Source: Paenibacillus sp. Marseille-Q4541 (GTDB lineage Bacteria > Bacillota > Bacilli > Paenibacillales > Paenibacillaceae). From it: a DNA stretch of 64,000 bases. This document shows, piece by piece, positions 24,973-33,812 of this stretch (its first letter is position 1; every line of letters starts with the position of its first letter). The position numbers were made by a program, and so were the translations under genes. Under the pieces are notes generated by a model. It was not told where the DNA came from. It searched no databases and was given only the letters and a program-made list of their open reading frames with translations. The stretch spans positions 91,862-155,861 of the forward strand of contig NZ_JAGXCY010000006.1 in NCBI RefSeq assembly GCF_018310695.1, in the 5' to 3' direction.

Positions 24973-27012
24973 TTATAGATCCTTATGTTCATCGAACCAA
25001 CGTACAATATGATTCAGACGTTTTACTCGAAGCCCCGGATGTCCGCCACGCGACAATTCGTGGCTTGCTTTTGGAAAACGAATAAACTGTGTTTTTTTGC
25101 CTAAACGTTTCAGTGCGATAAACAGCTGCTCTGCTTGTTCGATTGGACAACGAAGATCTTCTTCCCCGTGCAAAATAAGTAAAGGTGTTTCTACTTGGTG
25201 GACATAGGCCAGTGGGGAGTGTTTCCAAAGTAGTTCTGTATGCTCCCACACATTCCCGCCAATCTGGTCTTCTGTGAAGAAGAAGCCGATATCACTTACC
25301 CCATAGAAAGAAATCCAATTGGAAATAGAGCGCTGTGTGACTGCTGCCTTAAAGCGGTTGGTATGGCCCACGATCCAGTTTGTCATAAACCCGCCGTAAC
25401 TTCCTCCAGTAACAAGCAGTCTTGCTTCATCTACAAAATCAAAATGGGCAACTGCATAATCAGTTAATTCCATTAGATCTTGATAGTCTCTGCCCCCGTA
25501 ATCCCCACGCACCGTATTCACGAATTGCTGGCTGTATCCATGTCCCCCGCGAGGGTTGGTGAATATAACGGCATATCCTCTTGCCACGAGCAGCTGAAAT
25601 TCATGCATAAAGGTAAAACCGTACATCGCATGCGGTCCGCCATGAATTTCAAGTACGGTCGGAATTTTGTCGCCCTTTTTCGTATGGCTTGGCTTCATCA
25701 TCCATCCCTGAAGGGTTGCCCCATCTGAAGCTTCAAAGTTGAACTCTTCTGGTGTGACGATGATAAGTTCATTTAACAGTTCTTCATTGTGATAGGTAAG
25801 TCGATTCTCTAGACCTGTATCGGGATCGAGTTCATATAAATTACCCGGATGAGAGGGGTCTGCAGCAGCGAGAATAAAACGTCCGTCTTTTCTCATTTCG
25901 AATTGATAGATATCCCGCTTGCCGTGGGAAACCCATTCATAATTTTCACCGTCCACCGCAATCTTCGCGAGATGAACGCCGCCTTCACGAGTGACAAGAG
26001 AGTAAATAAAAGCACCGTCTTCACTAAAGACAGGACCATTTGATCGAACCCCGGAACGCATGTCCGACACCATGGAGTTTGATAATTGAATATCAAATTT
26101 TTTGGTTATATGCTTCCACTCAGCCCCGTCATCAATGGATCTGGTGAACAGTCCGACTTGGGTTGCATTGTGGTGGGAGTGATCACTTCCAAAGACCGCT
26201 AAACTGCGTCCATCAGGTGAGTAGCTCACGGAATAGATGGACCAATCAGATGAAGTATATTTGCGGCGATTTTCCCCAGTGGCTGACATGACAAAGACGT
26301 CATTCATTAGGCTTAGATCGAGATCATCCGATTTTTGTTCATCTGCTATTTTTGAAGTGAATGCAATTTGACTGCCATCTGGTGACCAGCAAAAATCACC
26401 AATGTCGTAGTCACCTGTAGTTAGTTGAGTTGCCTCTGTATGACCAAGTGTTTGTGCAAACAAGTGAGACCTATGGCCATTCCACCGGCCGCTTCCGTCG
26501 GCTTTATATCGTAAGCGATCGATAATTTCTTCCTCCAGCGGTTTAGAAGGAGGAGTCTTTGGAGTCTTTGTTTTGTCACCAGCGCCCGAATCAGCAGGTA
26601 CAGGGGACTCATCAAGTGCAGAACTAACCTGGCTGCGGTATAACAGTTGTGAACTGTCCGGTGACCATAAAAAACTGCTGACCCCATGCTCTGCAGAGGT
26701 AACCACCTGAGCTTCCCCTCCGCTTACTGCAATCGTCCAAATTTGGCGTTGCCCCTCTTTATTACGTAAAAAGGCAAGACTGTTGCCATCGGGAGACCAA
26801 AGCGGATAACTGTCCTGTTCACCGCTAGTAAATGAGGTATCTTCATGACTGCTCAGTTCAAGCATACGAATATGAGAGTGATAACCATCATGATCCGGGT
26901 TTACCTTTTTGGATACATAGGCAACACGATCATGGCTTGGGGATACTGAGGGGTCACTTGTCCAGACGATTTGGTACAAATCTTCGGCCGTAATAACACG
27001 TTTTTCAATCAT
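24973..27012 (-). CDS. S9 family serine peptidase (acylaminoacyl/dipeptidyl peptidase type)
   Basis: A 679-residue cytosolic peptidase. The N-terminal beta-propeller (about 1-400) has repeated SPDG/SPDSS blades, which restrict entry to small peptides. The C-terminal alpha/beta hydrolase carries the triad Ser 538 (GGSYGGF), Asp near 619 (EEDLRCP) and His near 651 (SHELSRG). The length fits prolyl-oligopeptidase-family enzymes. ATG 27012 is preferred because the codons of the longer ORF (from 27027) themselves form its ribosome site GGAGG. Monocistronic on the minus strand. Confidence 0.92.
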   Translation of the reverse strand: MIEKRVITAEDLYQIVWTSDPSVSPSHDRVAYVSKKVNPDHDGYHSHIRMLELSSHEDTSFTSGEQDSYPLWSPDGNSLAFLRNKEGQRQIWTIAVSGGEAQVVTSAEHGVSSFLWSPDSSQLLYRSQVSSALDESPVPADSGAGDKTKTPKTPPSKPLEEEIIDRLRYKADGSGRWNGHRSHLFAQTLGHTEATQLTTGDYDIGDFCWSPDGSQIAFTSKIADEQKSDDLDLSLMNDVFVMSATGENRRKYTSSDWSIYSVSYSPDGRSLAVFGSDHSHHNATQVGLFTRSIDDGAEWKHITKKFDIQLSNSMVSDMRSGVRSNGPVFSEDGAFIYSLVTREGGVHLAKIAVDGENYEWVSHGKRDIYQFEMRKDGRFILAAADPSHPGNLYELDPDTGLENRLTYHNEELLNELIIVTPEEFNFEASDGATLQGWMMKPSHTKKGDKIPTVLEIHGGPHAMYGFTFMHEFQLLVARGYAVIFTNPRGGHGYSQQFVNTVRGDYGGRDYQDLMELTDYAVAHFDFVDEARLLVTGGSYGGFMTNWIVGHTNRFKAAVTQRSISNWISFYGVSDIGFFFTEDQIGGNVWEHTELLWKHSPLAYVHQVETPLLILHGEEDLRCPIEQAEQLFIALKRLGKKTQFIRFPKASHELSRGGHPGLRVKRLNHIVRWFDEHKDL

Positions 27013-27271
27013 GTAATAAACCTCCATTTACTTGAATAAGTTCAGACTTACTGCAAGTTAGCCAGTATAAATCTGTCATTTGTTTAAACTTTCCATTATC
27101 TTATCTTACAACGAGAGGTGATCACAACCTTACATATAATGGAATGGATAGATAGGTAAGGGTCAGCGTGTAAAGATTGGTTATATCTATTTATTCTAGT
27201 GCCATAAACTGTAAACTGCCATATAGTTAATTAAAGATAAGAAACTAAATTAACGAAACGGGGTGTGCCCA

Positions 27272-27358
27272 ATGATCCATCAAAACCAAATTGCAAGAAG
27301 TAAAGAGTCTGTTCACAAAGCACAGAAAAACGGAAAAAATTCAGATACATTGCCATAG
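27272..27358 (+). CDS. possible 28-residue small protein
   Basis: ATG-to-TAG reading frame of 28 codons, encoding a hydrophilic, Lys/Gln/Asn-rich peptide (begins MIHQNQIARSKESVHK). GGGGTG lies 5 bases upstream of the ATG. It occupies an otherwise empty 370-base gap before the serine hydrolase gene. The composition recalls minor spore proteins, but I recognise no family. It may be chance. Confidence 0.25.
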   Translation: MIHQNQIARSKESVHKAQKNGKNSDTLP

Positions 27359-27382
27359 GTATGGCCAGAAATCGGAGGAAGT

Positions 27383-28696
27383 ATGAACGCAGAAATAATG
27401 ATGACTAAGAAACAAAGAGTAGATCACATGATCCAGCAATTTATACAAAATACAGGAGTGCCTGGGCTTTCCATTGGCATTGTCCATGAACATGAAATTA
27501 TCGTAGCAGAAGGCTATGGTGTGAAGAATATAGAAACAAAAGAACCCGTACACGGAAATACTCTTTTTCATATGGCTTCTGTCTCCAAAACCTTTGTGGC
27601 AAGCGCAGTCATGCAGCTTGTAGAGAAGGGCGCGATCTCCTTAGATAGTAAAATCGCGGATCTCATCCCTTATTTTCGTATGGATGACGAAAGGGCCTGT
27701 GAGATTACGGTTTTCCAATTATTGAATCACACTTCAGGCATGCCAGATGAAGAGGATTACGAATGGCATTCCCCTGTATATGAAGAATATGCGCTCGAAC
27801 ATTATGTACGTGGTATTAGCGATAAGAAACTAGATGCGGCTCCTGGCGAACAGTTCAGTTATAGTAATATCGGATATGAAATATTGGGGCATCTCGTCAG
27901 CAGAATTTCGGGGCTTCCTTTTGAAACTTATATGAAAGAACACCTCTTGAATCCGATGGGGATGGTGAACAGCGATTTTTATAAGCCGAATGTGAAAGCG
28001 GAACTCATTGCAAGTCCTCATGTCTTTGATGCTCAGGATAGCTACGGAACATGCGTGAGTAAGATCTTTCCTTATCATCGTGCCCATGGCCCAAGTTCGA
28101 CTCTTTTGTCCAGTGCGAAGGAAATGTGCGAGGCGGCACTTCATCATTTGGCTACATCTACAACGGGTAGAGGCTTTCCATTCACAAAGTCCGCATCAAT
28201 TTTAGACTCCAAAAGTTATAAGGAGATGTGGAGTCCGCAAGCTAAAACAAGCTGGGGCGGACATATGAGTGATGTGGGGTGCTCTTGGTTTATAGGCGAC
28301 TATAAAGGAGCACGAGTGCTCTCTCATAGCGGAATGGATACCGGCTTCCGTTCGAATTTCCTTTTGCTTCCGGATACGGGCTCTGCGGTTATCATTATGT
28401 GTAATGCAGACCATGTAGGGATACAGGTGTTAAGCAGGACTTTGATGGATATTGTGCTTGGGGAAGAACCGGAGTATATCCCTTATGCGGTTGCAAGGCC
28501 GCTTGCAGAGATCATGGTTCATCAAGGGATGGACCAGGCAGTGGCTACGTATGAACAGATGATATCTACCCTCAAGGCTGAATCTCTCCTTATAATAGAA
28601 GGTGAATTTGAAGCCATTGCAGAGGAATTTGTAGAGGTGCATAGGGAGAAGGAAGCGTTGAATTGGAAAATGATATGTAGGAAGGTTCTGTCGTAG
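27383..28696 (+). CDS. class C beta-lactamase-fold serine hydrolase
   Basis: A 437-residue hydrolase of the beta-lactamase/penicillin-binding-protein fold. It has the nucleophile motif S66-V-S-K69, the Y160-S-N motif and a third-box equivalent HSGMDTGFRSN near 310. No signal peptide is present, so it is probably a cytosolic esterase or D-peptidase rather than a resistance enzyme. The ATG has GGAGGA 6 bases upstream. A C-terminal segment of about 80 residues after the catalytic domain is unassigned. Single gene with terminator. Confidence 0.9.
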   Translation: MNAEIMMTKKQRVDHMIQQFIQNTGVPGLSIGIVHEHEIIVAEGYGVKNIETKEPVHGNTLFHMASVSKTFVASAVMQLVEKGAISLDSKIADLIPYFRMDDERACEITVFQLLNHTSGMPDEEDYEWHSPVYEEYALEHYVRGISDKKLDAAPGEQFSYSNIGYEILGHLVSRISGLPFETYMKEHLLNPMGMVNSDFYKPNVKAELIASPHVFDAQDSYGTCVSKIFPYHRAHGPSSTLLSSAKEMCEAALHHLATSTTGRGFPFTKSASILDSKSYKEMWSPQAKTSWGGHMSDVGCSWFIGDYKGARVLSHSGMDTGFRSNFLLLPDTGSAVIIMCNADHVGIQVLSRTLMDIVLGEEPEYIPYAVARPLAEIMVHQGMDQAVATYEQMISTLKAESLLIIEGEFEAIAEEFVEVHREKEALNWKMICRKVLS

Positions 28697-28729
28697 ATTC
28701 GTTGAGAATGTAATCGAAAGATAAAAGTA

Positions 28730-28762
28730 GGCGTCTCCCAGATCCACTGGGAGACGTTTTTT
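28730..28762 (+). terminator. intrinsic terminator of the serine hydrolase gene
   Basis: GCGTCTCCCAG faces CTGGGAGACG around a 5-base loop, followed by six T. Confidence 0.92.
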
Positions 28763-28770
28763 AGTGAAAT

Positions 28771-28959
28771 TCAACTTTTTTTGGCCTTCATAATTAAGAA
28801 GACGATTGAAACCAAGCCGAGCAGGATCGCTGCAAAGATACTATATAAGAGTTCTTGCTTGTGGAATCGATAGTACAGAAATCCATTGGCGATTAGAGTA
28901 GCAACACATAAAATACAGATTCATTTAGCTAATTGATACATAGTAAGCATCTTCATCAT
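28771..28959 (-). pseudogene. small two-helix membrane protein with an in-frame TGA
   Basis: A 63-codon minus-strand frame begins at an ATG-ATG behind AAGGGAG and ends in TGA at 28771-28773. One in-frame TGA interrupts it at 28921-28923, codon 13. The downstream part reads as a coherent membrane protein: ICILCVATLIANGFLYY, a short charged loop, then a second hydrophobic helix ending in IMKAKKS. No ATG, GTG or TTG follows the stop in a usable position. A TGG-to-TGA change would explain it. A recent nonsense mutation or a sequencing error is the likely cause. Confidence 0.6.
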
Positions 28960-29173
28960 CTTAACTCCCTTAGATAAAATGTGAGACTAGCAGATCAATT
29001 CATTAATGTTCATGGCCTAACTCATTCTTTAATAAATGTAAAACTTATCCATAAATTGTATTACTGACATAGTACACTATATGACCGTGATTGATCAAGG
29101 ATTAAAATCCAAATGTTTAATTAAAAGGAATCAAAATGAAAATGATTTATGTGTAGGATAGCTTTTATCAGCA

Positions 29174-29207
29174 TTGCCTCCTATGAAAATATAGAATAAT
29201 ATAGGAG
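29174..29207 (+). promoter_or_regulatory. promoter and dyad operator of the second GntR gene
   Basis: TTGCCT (29174-29179), 17 bases, then TAATAT (29197-29202). The perfect dyad CTCCTAT (29178-29184) with ATAGGAG (29201-29207) spans the spacer and -10 box, consistent with autorepression by the regulator starting at 29237. Confidence 0.5.
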
Positions 29208-29236
29208 AAAGTGGAGATTAGAAGCGAGGAATACGA

Positions 29237-29605
29237 ATGAAATTCTCCAATGAACATCCAATATACTTGCAAATCAAAAACGATGTTTACTATAGAATAT
29301 GCAAAGGAAAGCTCCGTCCTGGTGATAGGCTGTCTTCTGTGAGGGATTATGCAATTGAAGTGGGTGTGAATCCGAATACCGTCCAGAGAACCTATAGTGA
29401 TATGGAACGAGAGGGCATCGTTGAAAAAAGAAGAGGACAAGGGTCCTATGTAACAGAGGACTCAGGGGCAATTCAGAGGCTCAGAACGCAAATGGCCGTT
29501 GAACAAGTTCAACTTTTCTACAGCTCAATGACACAGATGGGATTTACCGACGAGGAAATCGTAGACCAAGTGCAGTGTGTAATGAAGGAAGGGGGAACCT
29601 CTTAA
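29237..29605 (+). CDS. GntR family regulator, YtrA subfamily (second copy)
   Basis: A 122-residue regulator with a GntR winged helix (PIYLQIKNDVYYRICKGKLRPGDRLSSVRD...NPNTVQRTYSDMEREG) and a short helical C-terminus ending in VMKEGGTS. It has the same design as the regulator at 20386-20772 but is diverged. The gene that should follow, an ABC ATPase, is reduced to its last 60 codons immediately after this stop. The regulator itself looks intact. Confidence 0.88.
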   Translation: MKFSNEHPIYLQIKNDVYYRICKGKLRPGDRLSSVRDYAIEVGVNPNTVQRTYSDMEREGIVEKRRGQGSYVTEDSGAIQRLRTQMAVEQVQLFYSSMTQMGFTDEEIVDQVQCVMKEGGTS

Positions 29606-29606
29606 G

Positions 29607-29792
29607 TGGCTCCGAGGGGAAAAACAGCAAACGATTGTGATCTCTTCTCATGAAGTATCTGAAATTGAACCTTATTTAGACTATGCTATTTTTCTAAAAG
29701 AAGGGAAATTGATGTTGTTTGCCTCTGTGGAGGAGATTAGAGAAGAGAGAGAGCAGAGTATGCTGAGTGTGATGAGGGAGTACTGTTTATGA
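29607..29792 (+). pseudogene. C-terminal remnant of an ABC transporter ATPase
   Basis: Reading the frame from 29607 gives W-L-R-G-E-K-Q-Q-T, then IVISSHEVSEIEPYLDYAIF and LKEGKLMLFASVEEIREE before the stop at 29790-29792. This is the H-loop and C-terminal part of an ABC ATPase. Walker A, the signature and Walker B are absent. The frame is closed upstream by a stop at 29583-29585, and the remnant begins almost exactly at the GntR stop, so a deletion probably removed about 150-170 codons. Its stop still overlaps the permease start (ATGA), the original operon geometry. Confidence 0.8.
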
Positions 29793-30574
29793 CATCATGG
29801 AAAGCGTTGTTTTTCAAAGAATTCAAAGCATCTAAGATGTGGAGCTTTTTAAATGCAACTCTGATTTTACTAGGAGGAGTATGTTTTAACCTCTTCGATA
29901 ATGCTTCCGTGGTGCTTCATAGTCTTATGTTCATCATTGTATTTCATGTCGTATACTTGCCTATATGGGTTGTGTACTCGTTATTCGTTGAATGGAAGGA
30001 GCGGGCTATTACTCATTGGTATAGTCTTCCACATCAAGGGATCATTCTGCTCACTTCTAAATTTGCTGCAGGGGTAGCTATGATGTTATTGTCATTGCTT
30101 ACACCGAGCATAGTACTTACCTTATTATATACATTTTTCCTCGGTGATACTGATCCGATGATCGAACGAGGTAGCTTATGGTTTATACATAATTTTTGGG
30201 GAGTACTTCTAGGCATCGGCGTCATGGCGATCTATGCCGGTTCTCAAGTTCTTTGTGCTATCTTTATTGGAGCCAGCGCAACCAGATGTAAGCCGTTATG
30301 GATCATTGGTTTTTTACTGCTTCCGGGATTGGTACAAATGTGGCTTCGAGACAGTGCACTATATGAGGCTGTTACACGTTGGGGAATGTTTACTTCTCCA
30401 TCTCAGAATTGGCTTGATCCCTTATTTCCATATGAGAATGAAGTATTCAAATCTGCTACTATTCTATCAGAGGTCACAACTTTCTCAATAGGTATAGTCG
30501 GCCCACAGCTCGTAATTTCCTTATTTCTTATTTGGATCAGTAGCAAACTACTTGATCGGTACGTTCAAATCTAA
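29789..30574 (+). CDS. ABC-2-like permease, orphaned by loss of its ATPase
   Basis: A 261-residue membrane protein with about six hydrophobic segments (near 20-36, 45-70, 90-115, 135-165, 172-190 and 235-255). It is the permease of a GntR-ATPase-permease operon whose ATPase is truncated. Its reading frame is intact, which suggests the deletion is recent or that another ATPase serves it. It lacks the large outer domain of the permease at 21654. The sequence family beyond ABC-2-like is not recognised. Confidence 0.78.
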   Translation: MTSWKALFFKEFKASKMWSFLNATLILLGGVCFNLFDNASVVLHSLMFIIVFHVVYLPIWVVYSLFVEWKERAITHWYSLPHQGIILLTSKFAAGVAMMLLSLLTPSIVLTLLYTFFLGDTDPMIERGSLWFIHNFWGVLLGIGVMAIYAGSQVLCAIFIGASATRCKPLWIIGFLLLPGLVQMWLRDSALYEAVTRWGMFTSPSQNWLDPLFPYENEVFKSATILSEVTTFSIGIVGPQLVISLFLIWISSKLLDRYVQI

Positions 30575-30580
30575 AAAGAT

Positions 30581-30618
30581 AAGCCCCAATATCCTCAGTG
30601 GATATTGGGGCTTACTAT
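30581..30618. terminator. bidirectional hairpin between the permease and ssuD
   Basis: AAGCCCCAATATCC pairs perfectly with GGATATTGGGGCTT around TCAGT. A T-rich tail exists on both strands (ACTATTTT on plus, ATCTTTTT on minus). Confidence 0.8.
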
Positions 30619-30669
30619 TTTCCACCAAGCTCAAAGTTAGAAAGATAACGTTGAAATACTAAAGGAAGT

Positions 30670-31809
30670 TTAAACCGTTATGCTAATAGAACGCTCTGCT
30701 AGCTTTCTTTTCACCACAGGCATCAGCAATTCTCCTGTAATCTCTGCCTCCTCCAGATGTGGATATCCTGACAGAATAAAGGAACTCACACCTGCATCGA
30801 CAAACTCGATCAGACGGTCAGAGACTTGATCTGGTGTGCCAACGAAGGCAACAGCTCCACCGCCCCGTACCGCGGACAAACCTGACCATAGGTTAGGACC
30901 AATAATATAATCTTGATCCTTCGATTGTTCATATAGATCCATTTGGCGCTTTTGGTTCGTAGCGTCTGTTTTGGCATGCAGTTTTTCTTGGCTTTTCAGC
31001 TGATCCGGTTCTACTTTACTTAGAATATTCCATGCGGCTTTCCATGCCTCTTCTTCTGTTTCACGGACAACGACTTGGGCTCGAATTCCATAACGAAGGG
31101 TACGGGAAATGCCTTTGGTTTCTTTTAGATCCTTGAGATGCTGTTCCATCTCAGCGATTTGCTCCTTAATCCATTCTAATGGTTCTCCCCACATCAGGTA
31201 CACATCTGCACTTTCGGCGGCCACCTTTTTGCCGGCAACCGAACTTCCGCCAAAGTAGAGCGGAGGGTGCGGATCTTGGACAGGAGCTGGCTTGCTTACG
31301 CCCCCTTCGACTTGATAATGTTTACCTTCATAATCAAATCCCTTACCTGATCCGTCTTCACCCCATACCCCTTTGACTACATCTAAAAATTCTTTCGTGC
31401 GCTCATATCGTTCATCATGGCTTCCGTGTAATGGATCTCCCGTAGCCTTAAGGTCAGCTGGATAATGCCCAGTGACCACATTAATGAGTGCTCTGCCCCC
31501 AGACATCTGATCTAGCGTAGATGCCATACGAGCTGCAAGTACTGGAGAGATAAGCCCAGGTCTCATTGCAATCAGCGGCTTCAGTCTTGTTGTATGAGCG
31601 GCTACCCAGGAACCTACAATCCATCCATCCCAGCAATCGCCACCAGCCGGAATAAGGGTGAATTCATAACCTGCTTTCTCTGCTGCTTGGGCAACTTGTA
31701 CAAAATATTCCTGAGATGGCTCTCTTTCAAGGGCTGTTCCAATATATCTGCCATCTCCATTTGTAGGAATAAACCAGCCAAACTCTACGGATTGTGTTTC
31801 ACTCATCAT
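30670..31809 (-). CDS. ssuD: FMNH2-dependent alkanesulfonate monooxygenase
   Basis: A 379-residue bacterial-luciferase-fold monooxygenase that cleaves alkanesulfonates to sulfite and an aldehyde using reduced FMN and oxygen. Recognised by FGWFIPTNGDGRYIGT, Cys59 in GGDCWDGW, the Arg in LRYGIRAQVVV and the loop LSAVRGGGAVAFVGTPDQV, which matches the mobile Arg-containing loop of E. coli SsuD. The length fits. The start has GAGGAG 7 bases upstream. The transport genes ssuABC and a flavin reductase are not adjacent. Confidence 0.93.
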   Translation of the reverse strand: MMSETQSVEFGWFIPTNGDGRYIGTALEREPSQEYFVQVAQAAEKAGYEFTLIPAGGDCWDGWIVGSWVAAHTTRLKPLIAMRPGLISPVLAARMASTLDQMSGGRALINVVTGHYPADLKATGDPLHGSHDERYERTKEFLDVVKGVWGEDGSGKGFDYEGKHYQVEGGVSKPAPVQDPHPPLYFGGSSVAGKKVAAESADVYLMWGEPLEWIKEQIAEMEQHLKDLKETKGISRTLRYGIRAQVVVRETEEEAWKAAWNILSKVEPDQLKSQEKLHAKTDATNQKRQMDLYEQSKDQDYIIGPNLWSGLSAVRGGGAVAFVGTPDQVSDRLIEFVDAGVSSFILSGYPHLEEAEITGELLMPVVKRKLAERSISITV

Positions 31810-31991
31810 TAAAAACTCCTCTACTTGGAACTACTTTTGTTTTAGGATTCGATACGGTATCATGAAATAAAATAATTACAACTAAGTAGGTAGGAATAGT
31901 ATAATAACAATAATAGCAATCATTTACAGTAGGAGCCATAGCAATTGAGGGGATGAATATTTATCATTTTGTGGGTTTTGGGAGGGGTATA

Positions 31992-32876
31992 ATGTTTCAA
32001 AACATGAAAGAGGATTATCATGAATTTTTGGAAATACATTTCTTCAATCCCTCGGCTTATGAGAAGGCAAGTGCAGCATGGCCCATTCGTCTAGGAGCCA
32101 ATCAGGCAAAGCCGATATATCATATTGGTCCGCGCGTCACGCCTTATTATTATTTGATTATGGTACTGGACGGAGAAGGCACATTTATTCAGAATGGAAA
32201 AACGTATTCACTTCATCCCGGAGATCTTTTTTGCCTATTTCCACAAGTAACGCATGAATATTTCACATCCGAGGCAAATAAACTGCGTAAAATCTTTTTT
32301 GCTTTTGACGGCAAGCAGGCCCTATCACTTCTGGAGAGAGCAGGGTTGAGTCCGGCAAGACCTCATCGAAGCGAAAGTGTGGGGGAGGCAGCGATACATG
32401 TGATGGAGGAATGGTTCCAGTCCTGTTATAACGAACAGCAGGATCACTCGGATATTGAAAGGCTGACGTTCTTACTGCGCATTTTTGCTACGCTCTCGGT
32501 GCCCAAATCAGTAGCGAAAGATATTCTTCAAGAACCCTCTTGGGTACAAAAAGGCAAAGAGTATCTAGAAATTCACTACGCTGGAGGGATTACCATCAAA
32601 AGTGTAGCTGATTATGTCGGTGTTGAACGCACTCATTTTACGAAAACATTTCACCGAACCTATGGCATTTCGCCAATGAAATATATGCAACAGCTGCGGA
32701 TGAATGAAGCTGAATCGCTGCTAACCCAAACCTCCTATAAGCTGGGCGAGATTGCTCAGTCAGTGGGTTATCCTGATCTGTTTTCCTTCTCCAAAGCGTT
32801 CAAGAACTATGCTGGCATTTCACCCGCACGGTACCGTCAACAATCGGAGCAGGGCGGTAACGACGAGCAGGAGTAG
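31992..32876 (+). CDS. AraC family transcriptional regulator
   Basis: A 294-residue regulator: a cupin sensor domain (PYYYLIMVLDGEGTFIQNGKTYSLHPGDLFCLFP, about 35-85) and two C-terminal helix-turn-helix motifs (ITIKSVADYVGVERTHFTKTFHRTYGISPMKYM and a second ending YPDLFSFSKAFKNYAGISPARYR). ATG 31992 follows GGAGGGG (31981-31987) and is preferred to ATG 31953, where the Shine-Dalgarno is too close. It converges with the sugar ABC operon downstream and probably controls it. The ligand is likely a sugar. Confidence 0.9.
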   Translation: MFQNMKEDYHEFLEIHFFNPSAYEKASAAWPIRLGANQAKPIYHIGPRVTPYYYLIMVLDGEGTFIQNGKTYSLHPGDLFCLFPQVTHEYFTSEANKLRKIFFAFDGKQALSLLERAGLSPARPHRSESVGEAAIHVMEEWFQSCYNEQQDHSDIERLTFLLRIFATLSVPKSVAKDILQEPSWVQKGKEYLEIHYAGGITIKSVADYVGVERTHFTKTFHRTYGISPMKYMQQLRMNEAESLLTQTSYKLGEIAQSVGYPDLFSFSKAFKNYAGISPARYRQQSEQGGNDEQE

Positions 32877-32912
32877 CACTGATGAATTGACAAAGTGTTA
32901 TATGGAGAATAG

Positions 32913-32968
32913 ACACACAAAAGGACAAGAAGAGATTTTACTCGGCTTGTCCTTTTGTGTGTTTGTAC
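32913..32968. terminator. long hairpin between AraC gene and sugar ABC operon
   Basis: A 17-base arm, ACACACAAAAGGACAAG, is perfectly repeated inverted at 32946-32962, with a 16-base loop. The T-rich edges are modest on both strands. It separates convergent genes and probably terminates both. Confidence 0.78.
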
Positions 32969-32979
32969 TTTGAATGATC

Positions 32980-33795
32980 TTATCCTTTTAATGAGCCTGC
33001 GGTTACCCCGGAAATGAAGAAACGTTGCAGGAACAAGAACATAACTAGCATAGGAAGTGAAATGATAACTACGCCTGTAAGTAGTCCTGGATAATTAGTT
33101 GAATACTCTCCTTGGAACTGGAGCAGTGCAAGCGGGAGCGTCATTTTTGATTTGTCAGTAATGAGAAGTAGCGGGAATAGAAGATCATTCCATACGGATA
33201 CGAATAAGAACGTAGCCGTTGCCGCGAGGTACGGGACAGACAGGGGAATGGCAATTTGTAAATACATTCTGCCTTCGCCCGCCCCATCGATACTCGCTGA
33301 TTCAAATACTTCTCTAGGCAGAGACTTCATAAACCCACTGATCATAAACACGGAGAGTGGCATAAGCAGCGAAATGGTCACAAGAATGAGCCCTGTTCTA
33401 CTATTCGTAAGCCCCAAATCCCTTAGAAAAGAGTAAATCGGAATCATGTTCACTTGGGAAGGAACCATAAGGCCCACAACAAACAGAATGAGAATCATTT
33501 TTGCCCATTTGTTTGACAGACGATACAGTCCAAAGGCAATCATACTCGCCACGATGAGCAGTACCAATACGGTTGTAAACGAAACGAGGATACTGTTGCT
33601 AAAATACATGATCATCGGCTGATCAACAAATAAATTACGGTAGTTATCCAGCGAGAAGGAGGACGGTAGGCCAAGCGGATTCATATAGAACTGCTGCTGG
33701 TTTTTCATCGTTGCCGTTACGACCATAAGCAGCGGGAGCAAAATAATGATCGCATACAAGAGAAGAAGCAGCTTTCCAAGTAAGCGTGAAACCAT
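32980..33795 (-). CDS. carbohydrate ABC transporter permease (MalG type)
   Basis: A 271-residue permease with six membrane segments. The EAA loop for ATPase contact reads LPREVFESASIDGAGEGRMYLQIAIPLSVP. The C-terminus FFISGVTAGSLKG is the conserved end of MalG/AraQ-type sugar permeases. Third gene of a minus-strand operon, binding protein-MalF type-MalG type. No ATPase gene is present, so it probably shares a general MsmX-like ATPase encoded elsewhere. Confidence 0.93.
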   Translation of the reverse strand: MVSRLLGKLLLLLYAIIILLPLLMVVTATMKNQQQFYMNPLGLPSSFSLDNYRNLFVDQPMIMYFSNSILVSFTTVLVLLIVASMIAFGLYRLSNKWAKMILILFVVGLMVPSQVNMIPIYSFLRDLGLTNSRTGLILVTISLLMPLSVFMISGFMKSLPREVFESASIDGAGEGRMYLQIAIPLSVPYLAATATFLFVSVWNDLLFPLLLITDKSKMTLPLALLQFQGEYSTNYPGLLTGVVIISLPMLVMFLFLQRFFISGVTAGSLKG

Positions 33796-33812
33796 AAAGG
33801 CTCCTCCTTTCG

